Shown in pieces: positions 41,001 to 54,142 of a stretch of 64,000 nt of DNA; the stretch's first letter is position 1; the number at the start of each line of letters is the position of its first letter. The notes beneath the pieces were generated by a model that saw nothing but the letters and a program-made list of their open reading frames with translations, had not been told where the DNA came from and did no database searches. Made by a program: the position numbers and the translations under genes. Origin of the DNA: Archilochus colubris (Eukaryota; Chordata; Aves; Apodiformes; Trochilidae); contig CM041084.1 in NCBI GenBank assembly GCA_023079485.1, positions 19,806,609 to 19,870,608 on the forward strand, read 5' to 3'.

Positions 41001-41856
41001 GACTGGCCACCTGGGGCCTGAGAGAAGACCTGCTGGGACACAGCATCCAGACCCTGATAGCAGGCTGAGCAGCTCCACTGCCCCAGGAAGCCATCAGAAG
41101 CAGAGTCTGGTAGCTGGCAGTATTAGTAAATTACTTTTCAGCAGCTCCCCAGATTGTCTGAGAGGAGTCTCCTTGCCCCAGTGGCTGGCAAACACTCTCA
41201 CCAGCCAAGTGCAGAACACTGAGAAGCACTTTCCCAAGCTGGCAGAGATGATTTTATACTCATTTCAGATTTTGGTACTGCTCTGCTTTGGGAATGATTT
41301 ACATAATAAAACCAATGCTGGTTTTTGAGACAGATCCTGTCTTACTAGAAAGAGAAGGGCTATTATATTTTGGGCTCTTGAATGACTACTTAAATACTAA
41401 TTTCACAGAAAAATATAATGATACCAAAGGAAGGTCCATTAGTACAAATAAGACCAAGTTAGGGTCATATTCCATAGCTGGCAGAACCACATTAGTGAGA
41501 TCTTTCAAAAAGCCTTATAAAGAGCTAGTAGAGAAAAAAATTCCTGAGTGATACTCAAAGTAAGCAGAGAGGTGAATGTTTGCCAGATTAACTGTACGTT
41601 GCAGCTGTTTGACTTCAAGTATGTGTTCTGAAAAACCATGAATAATACCAGTCTTATAAATACAGTGAACTTTTCTAACATGAAAAATACAGTCTTGCAT
41701 GTGCTGCCAAGAAAGTCTGCCTAGAAACTTTCTGTTTAAGTTTTGTATAAGCAAGGAATAGGATTCCCCCCAAGCCCAATGTCTACCAAACAGTAAAGCA
41801 ATAAGAAGAAATTTGATGTCCAAATAGAGAATTCCTCTTTTCTGATACTTAAATTT
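35079..41856 (-). other. CACNB2: CACNB2 intron between CR1 and the foldback element
   Basis: AT-rich intron holding the long unassigned plus-strand frame at 37049-37669. Otherwise I recognise nothing. Confidence 0.65.
37049..37669 (+). other. Longest open frame in the window (206 codons), unassigned
   Basis: A plus-strand frame antisense to CACNB2 starts MPWAFADRGTGQ and stays open for 206 codons in a locally GC-richer patch. I recognise no domain, signal peptide or repeat. The composition (many S, P, T, C, H) is typical of chance translation of such DNA, and another frame is also open here for 93 codons. It could be part of an antisense non-coding transcript. I do not call it a gene. Confidence 0.12.
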
Positions 41857-42110
41857 GTAGTGAAGTGAGGCAACCAGGTGCCACTAATTGACAGGTAGTG
41901 GGCATGAGCTTGTGTTAAGCCCACCTGTGCCTGATTAGGGTGGGCCCCCACTGCGCATGAGCAGGATTAGGGGGCCAATAAAACAGGCCCCTTGCAAATT
42001 TGCAAGTAACAAATACTTGTGTCCTGCCCTAATCAGGCACAGGTGGGCTTAACACAAGCTCATGCCCACTACCTGGCAATTAGTGGCACCTGGTTGCCTC
42101 ATTTCACTAC
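41857..42110. mobile_element. Foldback MITE-like element with 84-bp inverted repeats, probably hAT type
   Basis: The left arm (41857-41940) and the reverse complement of the right arm (42027-42110) agree at 82 of 84 positions. Both ends read GTAGTGAA outward. The 86-bp middle holds a GGGGCC/GGCCCC pair and the palindrome TTGCAAATTTGCAA, but no coding frame. The flanks, TTAAATTT (41849-41856) and ATAAATTG (42111-42118), share a central TAAATT and fit an imperfect 8-bp target duplication, the length hAT elements make. It has no transposase, so it would be non-autonomous. In the CACNB2 pre-mRNA it would fold into a long near-perfect hairpin. The family name is unknown to me. The inverted repeat is certain, and assignment to hAT is inference. 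Confidence 0.8.
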
Positions 42111-45100
42111 ATAAATTGATGAAGAACTGTAAGCCGACTGACCACAAATTTCCCAACAATAGAAAATTAAAACTACCTTGGAAACAGCAGAACTAATAAT
42201 TTCATCCAACTAAGGTCTGATTCTTCTTTTAAATAGCCTAATGGACCAACATAAGTGGCATGCCTAAACGAGTTAGTGTTTTACAGCACAAAAATTAGGA
42301 AAAGGGAGCAGATCAATGCCATCTTCTGAACAGCATGCTTCAGTCTTCAGTCAGGAGTGGTAAACACAGATCCAGTTCAGAGCAACTCTAAAAAGGAACC
42401 AACACAGAAGACTGACCCCTTTCCCTGCTGGGGCCAAGGGCTGTGTACTTTTGTTTTCCAGAGGTAATAAAAACACAAATGAATTAAAGTTCTGCCACAA
42501 TTCCAATGCCTCAGACTCTACCTGTTCCCAAGGATGAACTTTCCCCCTTCCATTTAATGAAGTAAACAAAACAGCAGTGTGTTTCATTGTCATTTCATTG
42601 CTCTGTTTCCCCTGGTGATTAATAACTCAGAGCTGAATGCAAGTCATCCACAAGTGCTTCCCCACATCAACAATCAAATATCCATAGCCGCAGTTATGAG
42701 CAGGAGAAAAAGTAGCAAAGATACAGATACTTCTGTGGCTTTGGGCTCCATTTACCATTCTTACTTACCAGTTCTGGAAGAACTAATAGGATGCTCTCCA
42801 AAGTAGATACAGGTTATGTATGCTGGAAAGAAGCCCTATGTTTAGCTGACTCTGCTTTGTGAGAAAGCAGAGAGTGCAGCATAACAAACAGTGCACGACA
42901 TCACATGTTAAAGAGACTAAAGGATTTCCTGAGTATGGGGTAAGGATTTAGCTCTGGATTGACATGATGAATCTTGCCAAGGTAGAAAGCCAATTTCTAA
43001 CAGGAAAGAGAATACCAAATTAACTGCCAAATTCCGAAGTTGTTCTAAACTGGATTTCACCATATTGTATTCCAGGCATGTAATGGGGGCCAATTAAGTA
43101 AATTCAAAGTTGTATTCCAAGTAGCCAAAATTTAAAGGAAGGATAAAATCTGATACTGCTATGTACCCAAGACTGCCAGGACATTTCTCATCATATATAT
43201 ATACAGATGTTCATATAAAATATGTATAAATTTAATCCATACGCTATTTTATATATATTTTCTACTTAAAATGTTCACGATCAAACTAGCAGTATGTAAG
43301 ATTTCTAGAACCACCAGCACTTATAAGTACATAGTTCTGACAGGTTCAGAGGGAGTGTTAAGGTTCTAGAGAGAGAACTGCAGGTGCAAATGTAACCAGA
43401 GTTTTATTTTGTCACAGTTTCAAATCTTTTTTGGCCTGAGATGGAGGGGTTATTTTATATTTTTATTTTGGAATTAGCTATTGTTCAAATTAAAAGTCTT
43501 GGTAGAATAAAGTAATTATTTATTACTCCAGACTTTGAGATATGGATCTTTCAAAAAGCATGGAAAAAGATATATGGAAATAGGGTGCATGTAAACCATC
43601 CCAGTGTAATTATAACACATAACCACTGGCCCGAGACAATGACAGTCTACAGATACTTGAAGAAGTTAACCAGTTGTCAGAAATAAGAGACAGAGATCTC
43701 TGAAACAGCTATCCAAAAGCTAAGCTGCAGACAATGAAGGGATTGTCTCTATCTTTTCTAAATGTATTAAATCTTTCTAGAAAACTTTGCCAAGTTTGAA
43801 GAGGGTATTAAAAAAAAAAAAAAAAAGCAGTGGCCTGCTAAGGGCATGAGATACCTTTAGGGTAATACAACTCCATTCTTTTTGAGAAAGGAATTTAGAC
43901 TTTGATGGAATAAACAACTATTCATAAAGCCTTACATTGACCTGACAGAACTGTGAGCACTTTACTCTCATTCACCACCTACCAAGATGACAAGTCCTTC
44001 ACAGTGTTATAAACCTCTTGGTCAGTCCCACATCAATGAAGGCCATAAACACTGACCACAAAACATGACTGTTAGGCCATCAGTTAGTTAGAAGTATAGA
44101 TATTAGCAATGGGTCACATATGAGCTGCACAACAATAATATGTACAAGTGTTCCTGAAGTTCAAACACTATCTATGGAAGATAATGCCAACGTTTTCTGC
44201 AAAAATGCTGACAGAACATCACAACCTTTGAGCAGTTTCTCTCCTCAAATTTTTCAGCAGTATTTTACTGAACAATGCAAGTTCAAGTTATTTTCAATTG
44301 CATGCAGTCTTTCTAAAATAAATATTACATATATGCTGAACACTGTGAAAAAAAATCAAGTGTTGTGCTAAGTAGTTTTCACTTATGAGCAACTAATCAA
44401 GTAAGATTAGAAAGACCTCAAATCTTCCAATGTTCTTTCCATTAAGAAAGCAGACAGCACACCACCACTTCTTCCAGACTATCTCCAATGAATCGCTGCT
44501 GCTTAACCTCAAACCAATGCTGTCTTTCCTCCTTGGCTCTGTCATTTCATTCAGAGGCTTTATCTCAATACCACACTTTTATCACCACATTTATTTATTA
44601 TGTGAGGCACTGACTCATTTTCTACCTTCAAAGCATAGCACAAGCATATTGGTCATTTCTATTAATGTGCTTTCATTTCTTTGTCACATCTGTAACAGCA
44701 TTTTAAATACTGTTCTCGTTCCTCAGATAATAACAGGAACATGAAGATTTTGCAAATTTTACCCTTTGATACCTTCAAAATGCTGATGAAGTTTGAGCAA
44801 ACATTGCTTCTCCTAAGCATGGAAAATTTTATTTTAACATATTATTCTAGTGTGTTATTTAACAATACAGGAAGTCTAGGAAAACATCTTATTTCCATTT
44901 CAGTATAAATGGCAGATGATGGATTTATTGTAGCTAAGGTTGGGAAGAGATGTGTAAAACCTACTGATTTCTGAATATACTGTATTACTAACTCCGGCAA
45001 TTTCCTTGGCAATTATTTCAAGGACAAGGCTGCAATAATCTTTGAACTTTTCTTAGTATAAGCAAACATTTCCTTGACACATTACTGCTTCCAAAAGCAC

Positions 45101-48100
45101 TCCTAAGAAGTAAATAAGGTCAAAAAAGGTGGACAAAGAATGATTTATTTTACAGAGAGGTATGTATGCAATAACACGTTTTTAGAAAAGTGCTAAGGGG
45201 AGATTACTGAACATGTAATTTTTACAGTTTGCAGGAAAAATAAACTCAAACAGCCATGCCTTACTATTTCTACAGGAACAACATTGTCTGCCTTTAGATC
45301 ACTCCCTCCAAAAGCAGAATCTAATAAGCAGACTTTTGAGATCCAACTGATCAACCATGACTTAAAAGCTGTATTTCTAACATACAAGACATAGCATCCT
45401 ATGCTAATTCAGCATAAAAACAGAAGCCTGGTTTTCATCCTGTAACAGCCTTCCCATACTTCAGAAATATTTTCCGGTTCAGTCTGAAAACCAAGTGAAA
45501 TCTCAAAAATACCACTGGAGATGATAGAAAAAAAGATCTCAAAGGCATAGAGAGATATATTTTGGGCTTTTTCACTTCACCCATCTTCCCTCTTTCAGGT
45601 CTAACTAATTTAGTTCTCTTTCTGGAACTAAAATATTATGTGATCACCACTGAAAAAATATGCACACTAATTGTGATCATGTGGATGTCACTCTGCAATT
45701 AAATACCTAGAAAAAAAGCTTTGTTGTAAATTTTTTGGAAGATTTACAGTTTATTTAGAAGTCGCAGAGCACCAAGATTACCAATGAACCCTGTATTCTA
45801 GCAAAGAAAAGTCTGAGTGAGGTCATATACAAAAAACATTAAAATCTATAGGAACGTGTATACCAGGGCTGGAAGTACTGTCTAAATACACACCCAAAAA
45901 CAGCTCACTGCTGCAACTACCCATAGAACTGGCAACTCTGTGAGAAATTAGACTGAAAATGCACTTGTATATGTTGGGAAGCATCCATATAGTGAAGTAT
46001 GAAACCAAACACTTTTGAGATCAAGCTGAAATGTGCTGGTGGGGTATCATGAAAGACAGAATACTCAGTAGACCCCTCTGGCTAGCTGAAGGGCATCTTT
46101 CTTTTCTCCTTGAGTCCTGCCAGCTACCAGGAGCAGCCCGGCTCCATGCCAGCAAGAAACTGAAGCAGCTTGCTGCACATCATTCAACCAGTGGTTATTT
46201 TCACTTGAAACCACTTGCATTTGGGAGCAGAAGACTACATTTGGTTTCTAGAGTACCAGACTGTTCCCTTGTTTTAGGCATTTGTTCCCAGTCAAAACTA
46301 TACAGCTTAAATGCAAACTCTGAAAAAGAATGGAATATTTAAAATTACAAAAATCACTCCAGATTTTCATTTCTGTGAAAAGAACTAAATCATTAGCTAT
46401 GTTTATGGTGCATTTAATGATAAACTTGAATTTTGTAAGTACATTAAAACATCATATTTATTTTTAAAATCCCCATATTGTAAGGCCTTGTTAAAAAAAA
46501 ATATAAAAAGCAATGGACTACTGCAAAAAAAAAAACAAAACCTAAAAAAAAAAAAATCCAGTCCAACTAAATAGACCTATAAGAAAAATTTGTGAAACTT
46601 CTGCATTTATCTTCATAACACATTTTTGACAGATTTTGTATTAGCTATAGTTTAATGTATGTATTTGAACCCTTGTCCCACTGCAGATACTTTGTCTGTG
46701 CTCAGTGTAACTAGAAGACATCTATGATAGCATATAATAAGCTTTGCATCTCACCACAATGTTCAAAACTATTATTCTGAATAAGACAATGCTGCACACA
46801 AGAACCAGAAACCACAGTGAATTTACTGGGAAAAGCAGGGGACAAAATAAAACAAAACACTTGATTCTCATTCAATCCTAATGCTAATTTTGGCCTTAAC
46901 TCTTTACTTATGTATACTTATTTACTGTATACTTATTTTTCTTGGATCTCCCACTGTACCCCACCCAAAAGACCAGCAAATACAGCAAGGAGGTTCTTGG
47001 AGCAGCTGTAAGGCTTTGGGATGTTCAGCTCGGGCAGGCTCTGATTAGCAAAAACCTGCAAGATGGAGACTGCCAGAAAGCAACTGTCAGTCATGAAGAT
47101 ATTTTGCAGAAAAGAAAGTCTAAAAACACAATTAGGTTTAAGCCTCTCTGCTCTTTCCCTATTCCATGCACTATGGTAGAAGTCTCCAACTATATATGTA
47201 GGGAAGTTTCAAAGATAATGTTTTACCTCCATCAGTTTGCCTAACTGCTTAAAACCCTCTCACTTCTCTGACCACCTGAGCAGCCAAGCCCTTCCACTGC
47301 TTCATTCTCCTCTACTGCATGGAGGCATCCCTGTCATCTTCAGAAATCCTGCATGGCTCAAGGATGCACAAGTCTGGTCTCTGGCTGTGGTAGCTCCCAA
47401 GAAGCTATTTCTCTTCTCTCTGGCAGATCCAGAGGAGAACTATGCAAGACAGCAGCAATGGGAATGCCAAAGGAGAAGGTCCAATAGCTGCCACCAGCAG
47501 GGATTCCATGTCCTACCTCAGAGCTTGCATCTTCCCTATCCTATATTTTCCTCTCATCTTAGCATGCCCAAAAGCAATGATGGCAGTCATCTCAGCACCC
47601 AGCAGATAGATACAAGTGCCATACTCAAAATTTCCACTTCTGCTTGGAAAAGGATGCATGGACTTCAGCTACATGCACAGTAACTTCAAATACATAATCT
47701 CATTCAAGGCTAGAAAGAGGCCTCCTGTTCTTCAGTTTTTAACAAAATATTACACTTTATTTACACTTAAAGTCATTCCCCCTTGCAATTTTCCTCACAA
47801 CCTGCTACAAGAAGAGTAAGCTTTACGATTTTCTGCCTGTTTGTTTTGGTTAGAGGGTGTGTAGGTTTTTTTAAACACATGGCAGCATTTTGATTTCTAT
47901 TCTTAGAAATATCTGAGGCAAAAAAGGGCCCATGAAAGAACTGAAGTCCGCAAATGAACTTCCTTTCCGACGCTTTTTCTCAGCCATCTCCCCTCCAGTC
48001 ACGCGTGCCAAAATCCCATGCTTTATAGGGGCATCTGTTCTATTCTCTCCAGGCCAAAAAAGGATACTTTTCAAACTCTTACTACAGCTGAAGAAATCTA

Positions 48101-51100
48101 TTCAATGAGCCTAATGTGATTTTCCCAAGTCTACAGAGCCTAAAGTGCAGCTCTACAACTGTCTCCAGAAAGGAAAGTCCCTTTTTCCTCCCTCCAGCCA
48201 CACACTTTCAATCCAAGCCTCTTCTAAAAGCTGTCCTCCTCCCATTCCCCATTTAATTGGGTTTTATTACATGACTGAGGAACCATGATATCAGCCATTA
48301 ATGAAATTCTACACACACAGCTGAGATGACATATCCTTATGAAGCCCTGTGCTGCTCTGAGTGCTTCACCTACTCTTCCTCTGTGAACTTTGTATACTTC
48401 ATATGGCAAGAATTACATAAAACATAGATGCTTTCCCATACTATTTACTGCTCCTAAGGGCATTATCTAATTCTGTATCATAGCAAACAGAATCACTGAA
48501 TTTTAATAAAAAATTGCTAATGCTGCTTGATATAAATATCACATCACCCTGAAACTACACTGCCTGCCTATGATTTAAGGTCACACACTGGCCTTAACAG
48601 CAATGTTCTGTGGCTCCCTTTAACACCAGCAGCACAGACATCATACTCCATGTACCAACCCCAGTGTAAGGCAGCTTTATCCTAGTGCAATTTCATTTCC
48701 TTTGAAAACACTTTACAGTGAAAAACATAGGACACCACAATACCAAACCAAAACCCCGTAAAGTTACTATTTTAATGTGTTTCAAATGCGTAAATGTTCC
48801 AGTATGTCTCACTTCTGTAAGGCTTCAAGGCAACCACAGGCCACATACATCACTGCCATGGCTTTCAGTGTAAGCAGAATAATCAGACCAAAAAAAATCT
48901 GAACTGACAAAATATGCCCAGACATTAGCATCAGAAATAAAAGGTGAAAAAAATTAAGCCCAGCAGTAGGTATACATTTTCATGTATTACACTCAGAGTT
49001 TGCACAATACCTCCAAAAATTTCTGATGTTTCTTGCTTTATTATGTATGCTAAATGCAAGTTTTAAAGGCTCCTTTTTTTTTTTTTTAAATCTACAAGCC
49101 AAACATGTCTCATAATTAGAGGCACACAGAGAATGCAAGATTAATTTGCAAGTTAGTTTTTCTATTGGTTTATTTATATTTTTCTGGGTAGCCAAAATTT
49201 TGATCAAGCGTAGTACTCAAGAAGCAGTAATAATGATAGCAAAGAAAACAACCAGGTTTTCAGCATAAGATCATTAGAACTGGGCATTAAGACCAATGGT
49301 AATATATGTGCACTCTCAACACCAGCTCCTTGTGGCTCAGCCTGTAAATCCATCACCTCACTGGTAGGCTGCGTGTATGAGCTGAATACATAAGCTCTTC
49401 CCCTCATGAAAAGGAAAACAAGAAATAAATCAAAGCTGAGCTCTATGCCTGGAAATAAAAAAAAATAATAAAACGCAATTAAAAGAAGAGTAAAACATTT
49501 CTGACACAGACCAGTTCTCTTGTAAACTCAAGATTAAGAGGCACACTTAGGACCAAAACTAAGTCAATATTTGCTAATAATTTTTAGTGCAAATTTTAGT
49601 TTTATCATTCATAAAATTCAATAGGTAATTATACAGCTAGGCAAATGTCCTTAGAGGAAAGTAGAAGAATAATGAATTCCCTACATAATTATTTATAGCT
49701 GTGTGTTTGAGTGAACACAGTGTAACAGGCATCAAGCCAATATTTAAAAGAAAAAAACCACACAGATTTTTAAAACTTTAAATATTTCAGTAAGCAACTC
49801 CATAGCCTGCAGTTTATTTCACAACCTAATCTGCCTTAGCAATACATAAAAATCCCAACAATTCAGCCTGCCTATTTGATTAATCATTAGGATTTAAAAA
49901 TAAAACCTTGATTAAGACAGGTCCAGAAGCACAGCCACAAAATAGGTAATGCTATCAGAACATGCAATTTGCTTAGAATAATGTTGCTGGGAAGCATCAC
50001 AGTGTTGCCTGCAAAATATTTTGTCTGATCTGTATTTTGAAAAAACCCTTGGGAACAAAGTCATTACCATGCATCAGTCAAAATGGCAGCAAGCAGAGAT
50101 CAGATCCAATTCAGTCTTTCATAGCTAACCTAAGAACAAGCTGCTTATCACTCCAAAGCTCAAAAGAGATAATGAAAACTATATAACACAATGTTCCTAA
50201 TCTCCCTGAAGACAATTGATTTAAGTCAGTTAAGAAGCTGATAGGTGTCCAATGAGGTTTCTGCTTTCCAAATACACTGCTTAATTGCCAATACAACTTT
50301 AGAACACAACAGAGAGGAAAAAAATTCTTCTCTCTCCTGCTACTGAAAAGCCAAGCAGTAGCTGCTGGCAAGTGAAAAGAAGGCCAAGTTGTTATTTATT
50401 TAAACTCCAACATCATCAATAATATTCTAGAGACAAAACTAAACAAACAATTTTTTTGTAACCAACAAATAGAACATGATCCAAAACATTGTCCCAAAAC
50501 CTCAGAGGTTTTACAGTGTTGCAAGAAAAAAAACCAGAAAGAAAAGTCTACATCAATAGATAAAATTCACTGCATAGAGGACGTTTAGCTGGATGGAAAA
50601 GAGCATTTTTAAATGTTGGGGGTTTTTTTACATATATTAAAATGCTCTTGATTTGGTTTAATGCTTTTTGATATATGCATTAGAAACAAGACTAGATGGA
50701 TTGCTCTGCTCTATTTCAGCTCCCTGAAAAACAGATTTATGGAAAAGACCATTGTGCACAGGGCTGTTTAGAGGGCATTTCATTCTCCTTATACAATGGC
50801 AGTTTTCAAGCAATTTAAATAAACTGCTACTTTCTTCACTTTCATTCAAATAAAACTTAGTTGGCACTACTTTTAGTTCTGTAGCATTTGGTATGCATTG
50901 CAGGAAACTTGCCAGGTACATATTGGAGCCAGAGGTGCATATGTCAGTAAAGAAATAGTAAAATGCAGGCACAACAAAGCTTTGTCAATGTGAGTAACAG
51001 ATGCTAACACCCTCCCTCTTGCAGAAGCTTAACTTAAATGACAGGAGGCTCTGTGGATTCGAGTGGCTGAATCCTCTATTCTTGTTGCACAATACCTCCA

Positions 51101-54024
51101 CTGCTTTCACATACATAACATTTCTTCAGCACTAAACATATTTGGGTTTTGTCCATCACCAATATATTTCTGTTAGAAGACATCCACTTCCCATTGATGC
51201 ATATGACAAGAAAATGCATGCCTTTCAGACCTCTTCCAGTTTAAGGACAGGCCAGCTAAATATGACGCAAAAGTACCTTCCAAACATTCTTCTTTATGAG
51301 GAATGTAGACAAATCTTAGCAAGAAATGTTTAGGACAATCCCGGGATTCCTTCTTGAGTGCAGAACTCAGTACTTGTAAGGATGCACATAGAAATTGCAG
51401 GACAAAGTGAGGAGCAAATGTGAGACAAGAAGTGAGAGGGGGGAAAGGGGGAAAAAAAAAAAAAAAGCTGTAGGCATCATAAGAATCGCTGGAGCAAGCA
51501 GGTTGTGTGTATCCCACATCTACATCAAAACCACTGCCAAAACCCCCCACAAGCCCCTTTTCAAACAAAAACAGACTTTCCAGTTTTAAGATAGCATTAA
51601 AATAACAAAAAAATGGGTACACCATTGATTCAGCTGGGTTTGGATTTATTTGTCTGCTCTGCATTCTGAAGCTTTCAATCATCTCAGAAGAAACACCAGA
51701 TTCTTCGAGTCACTTTTTTCTCCCACAAATAAGTGGTTATGACAAATCAATTATGTTCATTTAACCATGCAAAATATCTTCCAAGTAAGACAGAGACAAG
51801 CAATATGCAGCATCAAAATAGTTTCTGGGAAGGGTACAGAGAGCAACTGCACCCATTCTGTTTAATAGCTGGGGCACTGGGCACCCCTCATCACCCTGGT
51901 GACAATTCTTCCTTAGTGTATGAGAAAACCAAGCTGTCCCAGGAGGAGGATCAGAGCAGGAAAGCCTGTTGAAGCCCAAGCTCTGAAATAACCCCTTGGC
52001 AACAACTGTGAAGAAACACTTCTCATATCTGTGACAACTCAAACAGCTCTGCCTGTATATTGCTTACTAGGAATGCTTTGTGATTATTTTGTTTTTTAAA
52101 ATTTATTTTGGACAATGTCATAAAACATGTATTTGTCCATTAGCATCCCTTTATTACTTTCAGGAACAAAATGTCAAATGTTTTCCTTCAGTAAACTATT
52201 ACTTTGCTTTATTTCTTTGCTTTTTCACAGAAGCCTCTTTTGTCTCGCAGTCACTTCTATCACATCACTTGAGTAACTCCTAAATTTGGATTTATTTCAG
52301 GAAAATATATAAATCTATACTGTTAAAAACTACACCTGAGGTAGTCACACCTTCTGTTTCCTTAACAGCTCTAGGAAAGATACAGACACCTTTAGACTGC
52401 AGCTCACCATCCCTGGTTCATATGTCTGTCTTTACTATCAGTCTTCAATGACTACAGAAATCTACCTCAATGTAGTTTGGTGATCCACCTCCCTGTGCTA
52501 CATCCTCTTTGCTCTGCTCCCCTTCATCATAGCAGGAAGAGGCACTTGAGATCAACTACAGCCTTCAATTAGGTAAATAAGAAAGGCAAAGAACTGTGTG
52601 CAGTCAGTGTAATATAAACACTCATACTCTGCTTAAAATGTTCCAGGCTGAATTCAACACCCACGTGGAGCTAAGAAAAACAGCAACACAGATTTCCTTA
52701 CAAAGGTTCCTTGAAACTGCTAGATCTTGTTGCTACTCTCAAACAGTACTTGGACTTCCTTTTCCTGAGTTTTTTTAGACAGGTCAAAATGTCAAAATTA
52801 ACTAATTTATCAATCCAGGGTTTTCACCTTGATATTGCTTACTGCCACTGAAAATCTCCCATGATCAATTAATATTTCATGCCTATGTCCAGCAGACACT
52901 GAAATGTCCTAGGAGACCAAGTTTATCAAATCCACAGCCTATCACAAAACCTACTAACATGATTATAGCTGGACAAAATATAAGAACTTTGCAAACAGCA
53001 GATGTGTACTGACACAACCAGTGCAGTAAACATTTTGAAATGAAGCAACATGCAAATCAAGCCAGTAGAGAAGGAGGTAGGGTGCCTGCTCACAGCAGAA
53101 CAAAAAAACTGCAATGAAACCTCCCAAACTTCAGAACAACTCCAAAAGAGATGGTAAAGTCTGCATTTGAATAACCATGGCTTAAATCAGCCAGGCATGA
53201 AGAAGAACTGAATTTTAGACTCTACAAAGGTGTAATCACTGTAATGAGAAGGGTACTGTTCATGGTCTCCAAGTTGTTGGCAACCATAAGCACACTGAAA
53301 TGCAATCTGCTTCCACAAAAGCACAGCCCTAGCAGTATGATTCTGCTGTGAAGGACCACAATGGACTACAAATATCCTTCCCTGCACTTATTTTTATCTC
53401 TCTTGGCCAGATTAAGCTGCCCTGTGCATATGCACAGGTATGGTATTCCCATGAGGTTACACTTGGGCCTCTCCCTTTGAGGGAGAGAAGCATTGTCACA
53501 GGTCACAGGAGTCAATGTCACTTCTCCCTCCTCTACTGGCCTTCCAGCATCAGGGTGACGGTGGTAAACACTGCAGGGGATTTACCCTCCAACCCATGCC
53601 TTAAAATGACCCTGGGATGTGGCAAGAAATCATGCAAGTTAATGCTGCCTTATACAACACTATTTGAAGTTGGAAAACCCTCAGGACTGGTAAAGTTTTG
53701 ATGCTTTCTCCCAGATGTTGCCACTTTAAGAGCCTACATCAGACTTCAGTGTCCTCTTCCAGCTTTAATCACCTGACAGCTTTAGAGTAACAAAAATAAT
53801 GACAACTACTATACATGGAAGTGAAAGAGAAATGAAGAAGTGTTTTTCTGCCAAGATCACAACAATAGCAACCAAATATTTGTCATTGTGCCAGCAAAGG
53901 CTTCTGCTGTTTCTCAGGCTACAGTATCACTATTTGATTTGACAATTAAAAAAATAAATAAATAATTACTTGAGCATTAAAACCAGCAAGTCCTCCAGTC
54001 TGTTAAAAGCTGAAAAAACCATAC
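42111..54024 (-). other. CACNB2: CACNB2 intron 3' of the SYGKG exon
   Basis: AT-rich intron directly downstream (in sense) of the 54025-54117 exon, starting with its GTATGG donor. Contains A runs near 43810, 46525 and 51450 and a GC-richer patch at 46940-47690 open in plus-strand frames (100 and 148 codons, no domain seen). No exon was recognised. Confidence 0.65.
51425..51468. repeat. Purine tract with G6, G5 and A15 runs
   Basis: The plus strand has GAGAGGGGGGAAAGGGGG followed by about 15 A. It is a low-complexity tract, and antisense frames across it read as phenylalanine and proline runs. Confidence 0.9.
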
Positions 54025-54117
54025 CTGGCGTACGAAACTGTTAGAGGTAGTGTCAGAAGATGTGCTCCCGTCTGACCCTTTAAATCGGTTTTTTCTTCTT
54101 GCTCCTTTACCATAGGA
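54025..54117 (-). CDS. CACNB2: CACNB2 N-terminal coding exon ([10 protein letters not shown]...SFVRQ), internal
   Basis: This 93-nt exon encodes exactly 31 residues, beginning [14 protein letters not shown] and ending [10 protein letters not shown] recognise it as the second exon of the long beta-2 isoforms, where it follows N-termini such as MNQGSGLDLLKI and precedes GSADSY. The paralogue beta-1 carries a closely related segment ending in the same [17 protein letters not shown] pattern. It forms the variable, basic then Ser/Thr-rich N-terminal region ahead of the SH3 domain, which influences inactivation kinetics and localisation. On the minus strand the exon is preceded by a T/G-rich tract and TTTTACAG and followed by the donor CAG|GTATGG. 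Both boundaries are phase 0. The open frame continues into intron on both sides, so the splice sites define the exon. The beta-2a isoform skips it. Confidence 0.97.
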
Positions 54118-54121
54118 CTGT

Positions 54122-54142
54122 AAAACAAACAAACAAACAAAC
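54122..54142. repeat. (AAAC)n tandem repeat forming the acceptor tract of the SYGKG exon
   Basis: The plus strand has about five AAAC units, which read TTTG on the sense strand, ending 4 nt before the acceptor AG at 54118-54119. The polypyrimidine tract of this exon is therefore partly a microsatellite that contains regular G interruptions. Confidence 0.85.

Noticed and set aside
41736..41951. 71-codon minus-strand frame
   Set aside because: Its first third is the left arm of the foldback element, and no domain is seen.
51173..51682. 169-codon minus-strand frame
   Set aside because: It crosses a purine tract read as F and P runs, has no domain or splice context, and fits chance.
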